A stretch of 64,000 bases of DNA. Origin: Dermatophagoides farinae (lineage: Eukaryota > Arthropoda > Arachnida > Sarcoptiformes > Pyroglyphidae). A program made the translations under genes and the position numbers. The stretch spans positions 620,001 through 684,000 of the forward strand of contig NC_134682.1 of NCBI RefSeq assembly GCF_024713945.1, given 5' to 3'. Shown piece by piece: positions 47,643-61,013 of the stretch. Under the pieces are notes generated by a model, which saw only the letters and a list, made by a program, of their open reading frames with translations, searched no databases and was not told the origin of the DNA. The first letter of the stretch is position 1. Each line of letters begins with the position of its first letter.

Positions 47643-50600
47643 ACCACACACACACACACACACACAGGCATCGATTTATTACCCAAAGGTCCAAATAAAC
47701 AAATTTTACGTACACACACACACGAATCATAATCAATGATTGATTCATTTTTGATTTTTCTGTCAAATTTTTTTTTTGGCTGATGATCAATTTTGATTAT
47801 AAAAACCACACACACACACACACACAAGTATGAATCAATGTATCAAAAAAGAAAATTTCTGAAAATTAGATTAAAATTTTTTTTTTTGAAAAATTTTCTT
47901 TCCATTTAAATTTCTCTTGATAATCATCGTCATCATCAGCAACATTTGGGAGATGAAAAATTTTGTTTGTTTGCAATTTTTTTTCCACTCTTTTTTGTTT
48001 TTGTTTGTTTTACCATTTTCTCGCAATGTTTGTTAACAACAACAACAAAAAAAAATTTTCTTTCTTTCCATTTCATAGACACACACACATATATATACCT
48101 CATTATTATTATTAAATTGATCTGGAAACATCCATTAACATGCCCATTCAAAGGCTTTTGTCTTGTACATTTGTTTGCATGTGTGTGTTGTGTGTGTGTG
48201 TGTGGATGAAAAATCCGAGTTAAAAGGTTTTTTTTCCATGACTATCCGTTGTTCCACTGGATCAATTGTGTCATTGTTTGTCAACTGTATACAACAAAAT
48301 AGACACTTTTATCCCTTCCAATTTATTCTAAATGTTTGTAACAAACTGGCCAACACACACAAGCACACACAATATGAATATATACACGATACATTTTTAT
48401 CCACTAATGCCGATTATTATTATAAAACTACAATGGAAAACTATTTTTACTCTCACCACCATACAATAAAAAAACGAGAAATGGATCTGTCTCCAGAGAT
48501 CAAATGAGAGAGAGAGAGAGAGAGGGAGCAATAACCAATGGGAAAAGCAAAACGAAGAAACATAAAAATCATAAAAAAACACCGTTTCCAGCGCCCTCTT
48601 TATCCACAACAATCATCTTCATCATCATCATAATGATCATGATGATCATTTACAATGTGAAAAAAATCTATTAAATTGAATCATCATATATCAACTTTTA
48701 CTTTATTAATTTTTTTTTTTTAAGAAAAGATAATGGCCATCATCATCATCATCATCATGATTAAAACTAAATTATAATCTCTCTCTTTCCACACACACAA
48801 AAATAAATCAGCTACTAATAATAACCACACATACAGAATTCAAAGAATATTCTCATCAATTATTCAAACATTTTGAATCTTGTATACTCATCCTTCAATT
48901 CTTTTTACTCAAAATGAAATCTAAATTGATTTTTGTTTTCTCTTCCACTTTTTGTCTAAATGTTTGCTGTGTGCATCATTTTTTTTTCTCATCAAAATTT
49001 CTCTACCTTTACTATTCGTGTGTGTGTGTGTTTTTGAATCCAGAATCCAGAATCCAGAAAACAAAAAACTACTACCACTGCAAACAAATTGTTGTCATAT
49101 ATGAAAATTGACCATTTTTTTTTGTTCTTACAGTGTAATAAAAATGACCAGTTTTTTTTCCTGGAAAAAAACAAAACAAAACATAAAACTTTCAAATTTT
49201 GTGTGTGTGTAGATTTTCATTAAGTGTTTTGATGGTTGTGACAAAAATGCAACTGAAAACGTTGTGTAATTACAATGAATATATGAGATGATTGCGTGAT
49301 TGACCACCATATTGTTTTTGTTGTTGTTGTTGTTGTTGTTTTTCCTATTGACCACAACCACAATGTGAAATTTATGAGCTTAATGAGCTGATAAAAATTA
49401 CATTGAGTAAATAATGATGAAAAAAAAACTTTTATTTTCCTCTAATTTGACCATATAATGATTATTATCATCGTGGACTAACTCTTCTATTTTTTTTTTG
49501 CAATTCTAGTGATGATAACGATGTAATTTCTTAATTCTTAATTCTTAAAATGATGAGCTGAATTATTCTGTATGTTTAAAGTTGACTTTTGGGACTACGG
49601 TAATTTTGTCCAGTGTTTTTTTCTTTTTCTTCTTCTGGAATTATGTGATCATGCACGATAAATCCATTTTTTTTTTTTTTTGCTACGGCAAAGCGAAAAT
49701 TCATCGGAAGCCTGGGAATCCAAAAAAAAATTGAATTTTCCACTCTTCCGTATATTCAGTAAAATTCAGAGTACCACCATTATAATAAATAAATAAAAAA
49801 AAAAACAAAATTTCAACCGACCACTTACCTTGATGCATCCACATGAAAAAAAATTGTATATTCCATGATTTCAGGAATATTTGAAACTCTTTGAAAATTG
49901 GTTGTTTCTTTCTCTCTCACTCTCTCTCTCTCTCTTTCCATCGATATAAATAAATACAGAGATAGAGAAAAGTTTCAAGTTTCAAATCCATTATTGAAAC
50001 AAATAAAAAAAAAAATTTAAATTTAAAAAAAAATGCTGCTTGGCCATTGCATTACGTCGTATCTGTGTGTGTGTATCGGTGTGTATTTGCATATTGGAAT
50101 GGTCAGAAACAAACAAACAAACAAAAATTTACATTTTAAATCAAATCAAATTAAATTAAAGCAAAGATATGGTACTATCTTGCTATGATGGCACACGATC
50201 ATATATCGTGTTGTATATATACAAAAATATTTTTAAAAAAAAACCTAAAAAGCAGCCACAACAACAACAAATTGACGATTTGCATTTGCATGGAATATGT
50301 GGACATGATTTTTTTTTATTTGATTTGAAAAAAAAATGAAAACAAAAATCAAGAATTGGAATCATATATGTATGTAGTTGGTTGAAATGATAATAATAAA
50401 ATAAAATAAATAAATAATCAGCAAACCAGATTTTTTTATCTTTTTTTTTTGGTTATCGTTAAAACGAACGATTGTCTAAAACCATCGAATTATAACCGTG
50501 TTTTTGTTGTTGGCCATTAATCATCACAACACACATACACACAAAACATGTTCTCATCTGAAGAAAAAAATTTTTTTTTTTATGGTCAAAGTCATCATGA

Positions 50601-50862
50601 TCGAAATCATCATGAAGCGTCTATGCGTATCTATTATTTACCATCATCATCATCATCATCATTTGGGACAATTGAACTTTCCATCTTCTATTTTTTTTTT
50701 CTTTTAAATGACAACAACAACAACAACAACGAATGAAATCAAAGAATAATAATAACCACAAGATCTTAATTTTTTTTGTTTTGTTTTCTTTTTTTTTTGG
50801 TTTTTGGTTCATAAATAATGAATATAAATATTCCATTGGGGGTATATAATAAACATATATAT

Positions 50863-51747
50863 ATGACGATGATGACTCAACTCAACTGTGCTAATACTGG
50901 AATTTTCCAACAACAGTAAAAGAAAAAAAAATCATTCGATAATCGATTCAAATCAAATCAAATCAAATTGACCTTCTTGATTTCTTTTCTTTTCATATAT
51001 ACACATTGTGGATGTGAAATAATGGATCGATTCTTGTGTGTATCATGAAAACCGATATATGATAATGATTATTAAATAATAAATGATTATCTTCGTCTTT
51101 TTCATCTTTTTTTCTGTTTTGTTTTGTTTTGTTTTTTTTTCGAGAATATGAAAAAAAACCACATACAAGCAACAGCCAACAACAACAACAACAACAACAA
51201 AAAATCATGGATCCAAGCTGTGGATATATAAATAAATCATCATCATCAATTTTATTCTCTCTGTAGCCACCACCACCACCAACAACACAGACAAACAAAC
51301 AAAAAAAAATCGGTCTGGTCGGAAATCATTTTGTTATTCTTGCTATAGTGACCAAGTTGGATATATGATTTTTTTTTTGTCGTCGTCGTCGTCGTTGTTG
51401 TTGTTGTTGTTGTTTGTCATCATCATCATCATCATCTATACCAAAAACTAAATAATGATTTTTATGAAATGTAGAATTGCTTACTTCATTGAATATTCCA
51501 TTTTTTTTCTATATATATATCCGGCTAGTATTGAATTTGCTTTTTTTCTCTCTCTATCTCTCTGGTTTTCATATATTCTTATTATTTATTCTTTCATAAC
51601 TAAATAAGATTTGATTTGTTTTTCTCGTTCTCTTTCTCTCTATCCAGAAAATGTCCCATCGACAACAGCAATAAGCATATGGATAACGATGATCATGATG
51701 ATTCTAGTGGCCAAAAACAAAAATCACACCAAAATGCACTCATGTAA
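50863..51747 (+). CDS. Doubtful two-exon small ORF (about 50 residues)
   Basis: A possible exon 50863-50915 (MTMMTQLNCANTGIFQQ, weak donor ACA|GTAAAA) joins in phase to 51648-51747 after a good acceptor (TCTCTATCCAG), reading KCPIDNSNKHMDNDDHDD and ending QNALM before TAA. The second part has coding-like composition. A TATA-like TATATAATAAA sits only about 20 bp before the first ATG, which is too close for that ATG to be used from it. I recognise no product; it may be a chance frame. Confidence 0.15.
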
Positions 51748-52612
51748 TATACACACACACACACACAGTATCTGGTCATTATTATTTCGATTTTTGTTTT
51801 CATCATCAATTCGATATATATCCTTATGTGATTATAATTCATTTTTTTTCTTCGTTTCAGATATATTTTTTGTTATTGAACGAGAAAAAAAACAAACGAT
51901 AATCGATAACTGATATGTCGTCATCATCATCATCATCATCATTATTTAATTTTCATATTAAATGAATTGGACGATGGGATTTCGGTGTGAATCATGGAAT
52001 ATAAACAGAATATAAAATTCTGAATGTAATGCAATATAACAACAACAACAACGACAACGAAAAGAGAGAGAGATAATCTTGGATCATAAATCAATTTTTT
52101 TCTTTTCTTTATCAGATTCAACATTTAATAATAATAATAATAAACATTAATCCACGAGATGAGATAATAATAATTTGGATTGGATTTAGATAGATAAAAA
52201 CAAACAGTTCATCATCCTTAATCAATCGATGATATAATCCTATAAAATGAAGAGAAAAAAAATGAAACAAAACAAAACAAAAAAAAAACAATTGCTATAT
52301 AGAGTATACAAATGGAATTTCGTGTTGTTCTGATTTTTGACAAACACAATACAATTTGAATTGAATGACTATTTCTTTGAAAATATTTTTTAGGAGAGTC
52401 GCATAAATGGGGAGATTTTCGATTATCATCAATGAATGAGTGTGAGCAATAAGGAAATTCTGGTTAAGAAAAGAATCTTTTTTCTTCTTTGTTTCTTTAT
52501 CGATAAATGTTGTTGTTGTTGGACCATTGTTAATAAATGTTGCAAAAGTGTTGTTGTTATTGTTGAGGATATTTTTGGTATTATGATGATGATGAATTGT
52601 GAATTTTGGAAA

Positions 52613-55600
52613 TTATCTAATGAAAATTTGTTCATGATTACGTAATAGAAATTCTGTAAAACTATTTATTGCCGTAATAGAATCCAATGATGAATCCAAT
52701 GTTTGATTTGTCTTGTTTGACCACAAAAGATTTGGCCCAAATACAATGGCCAAATTTGATGCAGTCATTTTATTGAATTCTGAATGATCCATTACTTTGA
52801 CTAAAAATTCAATGATATATTTGAGTAGCTGTAACATAAATCAAATAGAATATAATCAATTAATCGGATATCAAAATTTAGAAATAAATGAATAACCTAC
52901 TTGATAATTTGGTTCTGGCAGACGATTGAGGACTAGATTCTTTGCAAATGATAATTTTTCTTGCCGCTGTTCAGGTGATGGTCCACCAGATATTTGTTGG
53001 AAATTAATCACATCTTCATACAATTGAAATGTTAAAAGTGGTTCAGGTAATTCGCGTAAAAATGATTTAACAATAACGGCAGCAACATGTACGGTTGATT
53101 CTAGCGACATCTCGTTGTTTGTAATCAAATTTTCGAAATTTACATTTTCACCCAAATTGAATGATTGTTGAACATTTTTTACGATATTAACTTTGGCTGA
53201 ACGTCGAAACACGCCTTCTACATCCAATGATGAATCTTGTTCCAAAAATTTAACACAAGTTTTAATTGTTCTTGGTATTGGATCACCACCATTCTGTTCA
53301 ATTAGACTTTTTATGTCAAATAACAAAAAAAAAACAAATCAATTAACATGGAACTTAATCATGAAAAAATGGTTCATCATCACTTACACATCAAGTGCTA
53401 CACGAAATTGTTGAGTATTTGGATACGCAGAACTGGAACGATTCAATGAATTATTACTGGCACTACTTTTAAATCGGCCAAATACACGAGATTTGAGCTG
53501 TTTTTTATCATGACTGTTTGAATGATCATCATCATAATTAGAAAAAAGAAAATAATGAAAAAAAAACCATTAGACTTACTCAAGAACTGATTGAGGAATA
53601 TGAATACGTTCTAAATGTAGATGAGCACGTAATTCATCAAGATGATTGATATAATGAAGTTTTCTACCAAATTTTGCCGATAAAAATGGCCGAAACAATT
53701 GCAAAACAATCCGTATGAAAGATGTAGAATGAACGATGAACAATTCTTTCAAATTTTTTTTATATTTACGATCAAAAGCACGATATGCTTGCCAAAGCCA
53801 ACCAAATGATGGTTTATTATCACTTGTTAATCCTTGATGAAAATAAACCAATGCATAATCATTTTCAACGTATCGATCCAGTGTACGTAAAAGATATCTG
53901 TGTAAAAAAAACAGAAAAACAATTCAGTCATAATCGACAAATGAAAAAAAAAATTTTCATAAAACTAAAAATATCATCAATTAATCAAATTGTTTACCAT
54001 AATTATCTTCATCATCATTATAATTATCGCTATAAAAAAAATTAAGTCTCTCTCTCACTCTCACACCATATTTCGATCTAAAAATCATCATCATCATCAT
54101 TAAATCATCAAATTGTGTGATCTCGTTAAAGAAAAAAACAAATGAATTGAATTTAAAACAGAAATAAAAATTCAGATGAAATCATTCAGGTGAAATCTGT
54201 GAATTGATTGAAAAGAAAAAAAAGTGAAATGTGACATCCAAATGATGATCATCATCGAAAAAAAGGGTTTTCGATTGTCATTGTGCGTGTGTTTATGGGC
54301 GCAATCTCATGTGTGTGTGTTTGGTATGTTTGAATTGTGCACGGGTCAATGAAGCGTTGAAAGTGGATCAAATTGCAAAAAAAAAAGACTTATAAACAAC
54401 AACAAAGAATGATCATCATAATCAGTAAAAAAAAGAAGAAGAAGAAGAAAGAAAGCAGAAAAAACAAGAAAAAGCAAAATTGTCAACAATTTCTAAACAT
54501 GAATATGTCTGCCTGTGTGTGTGTGTGTGTGTATGTAACGTTATACTCATCGGTAAACTAGGACAACATTTATTATGAACTTAGAGAAAAGATTCATTCA
54601 TTCATTTCATTTCATTTGTTCAAAAGTTTTGATGAACAAACGAAATGAATGATGAACGAATATAACGTTCATCTTCATTGGACATGATGATGATGATGAA
54701 AAAAAATCACCATCATCATCAACAACAACAACAACAACAGCAGAAAAAAATGTCATCTACAATTGGCTTTATCTTCATTTACGCCCCCTTTTTTTTATCT
54801 CAATCAAATCACATAATGAATAGTCAAGAAATTTTTTTTTCATTTTCAAAATTGTTGATATATCAACTACTACTACAAGCAACAAGATTATATATTTGAA
54901 GGTAAAATATTAAACCTAGACCTAAATGAGCACCTAAATTGGGATATAAAATGCAAAAAAAAAAAGAAAAAGAAAATCTCCCCCACAGAAAAAAAATACA
55001 AGTGAATTGAAAACAAAACAAAAAAAAATTCATATATTATGTATGTATGCATGTGTGGATCTGATCTGATTGTTGTTGTTGTTGTTGTCTAAAAATAAAC
55101 AGTTTGTTATTATTGTGATTTTGATGATGATGATGATGGGTGATCACCATCATCATCATCATAATAATCATGGTAATGGCAATAAAATTAGTCAATAAAG
55201 CACTCATACACACACATAGACATGATAATGCGACAATGTAACAATGAACCAAAAAAAAAAGAAAAAAAAATTGCTAACCTAGAATGATAATGATGATCAT
55301 CATTATATATATGGATATATATTTCACATTTCAAAAGATAATAGTAAACATTTACATTTTCAATCAAATGGTTAGTATATGAAACTATCAATGTCGATGA
55401 GTATATTTTCGGACAAAATTGCTCGAAAATAGTTTTTTTTTTTTAAAAAAAGATTGATTATTCCATCACCCAAAAAAAAAAAATTTTGACATGCAAAGAT
55501 CAATTTTTTTCAGTATAATTCTATTGTTTTTTGTTGTTGTTGTTGTTGTTGTTGCTACTGTTGTGGAAATGTTTTAGGCCAAGATATAATCTATAACAGA

Positions 55601-57634
55601 TCGATGATGATCATCATCATAATTAAGCTTCTTGATGATAGCCTCAAACAATCCATCATATTTCTTATAATAATTATATGTGAATGTGTGTCCATTTGAT
55701 TTTCTTTTATTCAGAGAAGAAGAAAAAAATTGAAAACCAACACACACACACACACACACAAAAATTTGTGTTAATTGAAAAATTTTTGAACAATAACTAA
55801 AAAGACGAAAAAAAAATCTGATGACTTTACTATCTTCATCATCATCAGATCATTCAAGTATTTTAAACGAAAAAAAAATAAAACTTCTGTGTGCCAAAAC
55901 TTTTTTGATTGTCCGACAAACACACACGCACACATAATCGATTTGATTTATGGAACATGTATGTATATACAATATATATTTGTAAATCTGATTGCAACGA
56001 AAATTGTATTGTCTCGTAATCGTTTTGATCATTTATCGATAGTATTGAAAGCACACACACACACACACACATAAATTCATCTTCACCATAATCATCACGA
56101 TGGATGATGATCATTGATCAAAATGAAAAATAACGAGGAAAAGACACATTTTTTTGGGATGATGATTATGAATGTACAGAAGACAAGAAGGAAAATTTTC
56201 GCTTTCAAATACGGCGGAAATTTTCAAACAAAAAACAAAATGAAAATGTTCGTGTATTATTATTATTTGTTGTGGTGTTTGTCAGTAAAATATATGAATA
56301 TATGAGACATACCTGAGAAATTTTCCATAGTTAAATGTCTTATTTGATGGTAAACGACAAGCATAAATGGTTATAATTTTTCTTGCAAATTTATCATCAC
56401 CAGCGACGCCAACAATACCATGTTTAGTAATGTCATCGAAATTTTCATCACAATCACCACCGGACAATGCTAAATCTAATGCTGGATCCAATGGTGGTAA
56501 TGATGTATATTGTTCACGTAATGCTTCCTCAAAATTTTCCTCCAATAATTCATCCGGTGAATGAAGATAGATTGATGAAACATCAATTGGTATGATTGGT
56601 GTTGATGACATTGGTGATGATGGATTTGTATTATGATTATTATTACTGTTTAAACATTGAAGATGTGTTGGTCTTGTTGCTTGTATGGTCGATTGATTTT
56701 GTATCGATTGGTCGCCATTATCAACTCCATTGTGGTAATTATTATTCTCATTCAATTGTTGTTGATGATGATCATCATTTATGTGATTGAGACCATTGAA
56801 ATCTATTGTTGTTTGTGATTTATTTTGTTTGAGGAAGCCATTTGAAATGGAAAATTGAGATTTATTATCACTATTATGATTCGAATCATCATCACGGATT
56901 TTATCACAATAAAGATGATTTTCTTCATCATCATCATCATCATCATCATCAAAATGAGTTGTTGAATCAATACTGAACAATGGATTATCATCTAATAATA
57001 TTAAAGATCCATCAACAACATCATCATCGTGTACAATATGATGATTTATACAGTTACCGGATGTTATTGTTGTTGATGATGATGATGATACAACAGGTGG
57101 TACCACACCTATACCATTAATATTCAATGGATCATTCATCTGGTTATTATTATTATTATTATGGTACATATAAAACGATGATTGCTGAGTTGCTGTTGTA
57201 GTTGTTGTTGTTGTTACTGTTGCTAATTCAATAGTTGCTTTAACTAATTCTGTATCATCAAATTCTAATGCTGGTTCATAATCGAGATCTTGGCCAGCTT
57301 CATTTCCTTGAAATGAATGTAGATTAGCTTCACTTTCATCATCAATTAAATCGATAACGCCACCACCAATACCATTGATTGTTGCAGATGATTGAAATTG
57401 GTGTACCACTGTTGATGATTGCACTATGTTTTTGTAAAAGAAAAACAAATAAAACAAACAGAAAAAAATGCAGGTATTAGACAAATGAAATAGGAAATAA
57501 CCATCATATGAGCTTGTAACTTTAGGGATTATCAATAAGATGATTATGATGATGATGATGATTGTTTCACAATTACAAAATGCCTTACCCTTTGGATCGA
57601 ATGTTGTTGGTGTGGCCCTTTCCATTGTTGTCAT
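52613..57634 (-). CDS. ARHGAP1: Rho GTPase-activating protein 1 (Cdc42GAP/p50RhoGAP; BCH/Sec14 plus RhoGAP)
   Basis: Cytosolic/endosomal GAP that stimulates GTP hydrolysis by Cdc42/Rho. Six exons on the minus strand: 57634-57589, 57423-56313, 53897-53580, 53513-53388, 53306-52901, 52828-52613. They join in frame to 740 residues; human ARHGAP1 has 439. The extra length is an acidic, Asn/Asp-rich N-terminal part (to about 335). The BCH/Sec14 domain (about 345-490) reads KHGIVGVAGDDKFARKIIT, YVENDYALVYFHQGLTSDNK, FDRKYKKNLKELFIVH. A basic Ser-rich linker ends NTQQFRVALD, where the human protein has a proline-rich SH3 ligand. The RhoGAP domain (about 535-738) has the arginine finger in DVEGVFRRSAKV (about Arg568), then SFLRELPEPLLTFQLYE and NKMTASNLAIVFGPNLLW. 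The first exon is very short and its start is the first in-frame ATG. Fly ortholog would be RhoGAP68F. Confidence 0.92.
53898..56312 (-). other. Long intron of ARHGAP1
   Basis: A 2415-bp intron between the exon ending CTCAG|GTATGT (56313) and the acceptor TTTTACACAG (before 53897). It splits the BCH/Sec14 domain after GKFLR. It contains CA/GT and triplet repeats and no recognisable exon. Confidence 0.8.
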
Positions 57635-60600
57635 TGTTGTTGTTATGGTTATTTCATCGGATTTCACAAATTACAATGTGGTTGTATTTATGATGATAAC
57701 AAAAAAAAGAGAAATTTTTTTTTCACTAATGTTTACCGATTGATTAAAGATGAGCCACACACACACACACACACCAAACAAAACAAAACCAATTTAAAGT
57801 GGCAAAAATCCGATTAAGGTGAATATATAGATTTCTATAATATCTGTTTTCTATTGTTATATAAGATTTTGTTTTTTTGGAACAAATGGAGATAAAATTT
57901 TCTTCTTCATTTATCTTTTCATTCTACCAAAAAAAAAAATTAACATATTGATATGGTGTCATAATATAACGTCATGATGATAATCGTCATCACTTGTTTG
58001 GATTTATACGAAGGATGTTTTTATTTTCTTGCATAAAATGAGATCAATTTGGACGCATTGAGGTGAATTTTTGATTTATAATAGAATTATATGATAAACA
58101 CACACACAAAGATGGATGGCTTAAATATATTCATATTTTGAAACAATTGATGATTTAAGCAAATTAGTTTCTATGATAACGATGAAAATCTTGAGCAATT
58201 CGATGTCAAACAAATTTGTCTTTACATTTAATGTTATTTAATACGATTTATATCGTATTAAATAAAAACACTTTTTTGGATTACTTATCATTCAATTGGA
58301 AAAAAAAATAAAAATTCATATCGGATATCAAAGCATTACGATTATGGATTGATGATGATGATGATGATGGTGGTGGTTTGAAATGCACGATACAAATGCA
58401 TAACCGAATGAATTTTAAGCTTATTTTCCTTTTGTATCTTCTTGTGGTTGATGATTATGATGATTATGATGATCATACGTTGACAAACACTAAAGATTGA
58501 AAGAAAAAAAGAAAGACAAAAAAACGAGATTAAAATTTGCAAATTTAAAAAAAAATTTTTTTATTCAAATCGATTTTCTTCAAGCAAACAATAACAAATG
58601 AAAGAATCTTTCACATCTTTCATGGTGTGTGTGATTCATGATGATCCAAAATCATGAAAATAAAAATTGAAAATTGAAAAGTTTTTAAAAAACAAAAATA
58701 CATTCGAATACAATTTTCTCGATGCCAATTGAAAATGGGTCGATATAGAAAAATTTTCTATTTCGAACTCAATAGCAATGTTGACCTATCATCATCAGCA
58801 GCAGCGTTTTTTGATTACTAAAAAAAACAATACATTGATGAGATCACATTCGATGTCATTATGCCATGAAAAGTTTGGTTTGATTGGAATTTGGAAACCA
58901 AAAAAAAAACAAAAGAAAAATCGATAATAACAAAGTTGATATTGATCATCATGGTTCATCATCATCATGTAAAATTCATCATGCATATATAAAAATAAAT
59001 CCATCACATTGAAGATTTTATTTGATCAAAAAAAAAAAATCGATTTTTTTCAACTTTAATCATCTATATATCGCGATTTGGCGATCATATATACATTTTT
59101 GAATGTTCCAACGACAACAACAACAACGACAACAAAAACATGTGACAACTGGCAATTTCTCGGCGCAATTTCATCAATCATCGAACCATGAATATATGAC
59201 CATATATGAAATGGATATTGTTTCCAATGTTTCCGCTGCTGTTGTTGTTGTTGTTGTTACTGTGTTTATTCAGTTTTGCTGTAAAATCAAGCTTTCGGCT
59301 TTTCTTTTTCATTGCTACTATGGTGACAATTTTTTTTCCTCTCATATTAAAATTGTGTTTTCCGTTGTAATGATCGCTGTTGTTGTTGTTGTTGTTGCCG
59401 TTGTCGCCAAGATGATTTTCAATAGAAAACCACCATCAGCAAATCATTATAACACAGGATAAAGATATAAAAAAAGTGGCCAATTGTGTCAATTAAACAT
59501 TAACGTATTGGGCGTTTGTATTTGTATCTTCTAACAACAACAACAACAACGAAAATGGCCAACCAACCAAACCATATACCAACCAATGGATATATACATG
59601 TAATCTTCGTCATTCTACATAATGATTATGTTGATGATGATGATGATTATGATGAACCAACCAACATCATTTGTTGGGAGCCATTGAAATGTGTGTGAGT
59701 GTGTGTGTGTGTATGTGTGCATAGAATTTGAAAATGAAAAATTCAATTCAATGGACATGTAAAAAAAATAAGAAATGGCCAAATAACTCAATGGCGTACA
59801 CATACATACGCACAACAGAGAGAAAGATGGAGAAATTGTCACCAAAAAAAAAAATCAAAACGATGATGATGAAAAACAGTTATTATTATTATATAAAAAG
59901 AATGAAAAATATGAATAAACCACAACAAGCAACAACTATACACTTCTACTAGCACATGTAATGTTGGTAATGATGGAATTTTTTTCGTTGTTGTTGTTGT
60001 TGTTGTTGTTGAAAAAAAAATAACTGAAACAAGATATATACGATAATGGTGATGATGATTACAATCACGATGTAAAATGCTGTCGCTGCTGCTGCTACTG
60101 CTACTGGTATGATGCAAATAATGAAATGTTTCAGCTACTGGTGACAATATTATAAAATATAAGGGCGATATAAAATGAAAATTTATCACACACACACACA
60201 CACACACATGCGAATATACACGAAGACAATATGTTGTCATTTCTTTTGGTGCTTGATGATGATGATGATCATCATCATTGTTAGATGGATTTTTTTTTTT
60301 TTTTTTTTGAATTTGAATCTGAATTGTGTGTTGAATTGAATATATATTGAAATATCGTTCTCTCCACCAAATGTTTAGCCATTCGTAAAAAAAAAAAATT
60401 TTTTTTTTCTTTTTCGAATGCTCAATGTATGTATATTCATAATAATCATCATCATCATCATTAGCAATCGACAACAACGACCATTGGATGATGATGATCA
60501 TTTGACAATTTTTTGTTGTTGTTGTTGTTGTAAAATGAAATTTTCTTTCCATTCATTCATTCGTCTATAGTAGCAACGATTAATGTAATCTTCGTGTGTG

Positions 60601-60982
60601 TGTGCGTGTATGTCAAAAATGATGACCGATATTTAAATTTGAATTTTTTTGAACTTTGATCTCTCGTGGTGATAACAAAAAAAAAACACAATAAACTGGA
60701 TTGATTGGATGAAATTCTAGCTAAAAATTATAGAAAAATGTCTCAATTCTCAATAATATCTACAGACAAACAGAGAGAAACAGACAAAATTTTTTTTTGT
60801 TTTCATGTTTTGTAATACAATTTTTTGCCATATTAAAGTCATCATCATTCATGATGATGAATTGAAAAATGTTTGGAGAAATAATAATAAAAAAAAACAA
60901 AACTAAATTGCCCATAAATAGTCATAATTTCAAGAAAACAAAACAAAATAAAAAAAATAACTTACTTTCAAATGGCCACTGT

Positions 60983-61013
<31 letters not shown>

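Larger units (their letters stand above)
47434..52612. other. Spacer between SoxD and ARHGAP1
   Basis: Holds the SoxD 3' UTR (possible poly(A) signal AATAAA at 47637) and the 3' UTR of the convergent ARHGAP1 gene near 52600. CA/GT and CAT runs dominate. A CTCF-like core lies at 48591-48599 and a doubtful two-exon small ORF at 50863-51747. Nothing else looks coding. Confidence 0.55.

Noticed and set aside
59839-60552. 237-codon minus-strand frame
   Set aside because: Built from CAT, TTG, CA and poly-A/T repeats (poly-Thr, poly-His, poly-Lys, VCVCVC); no domain and no conserved-looking segment.
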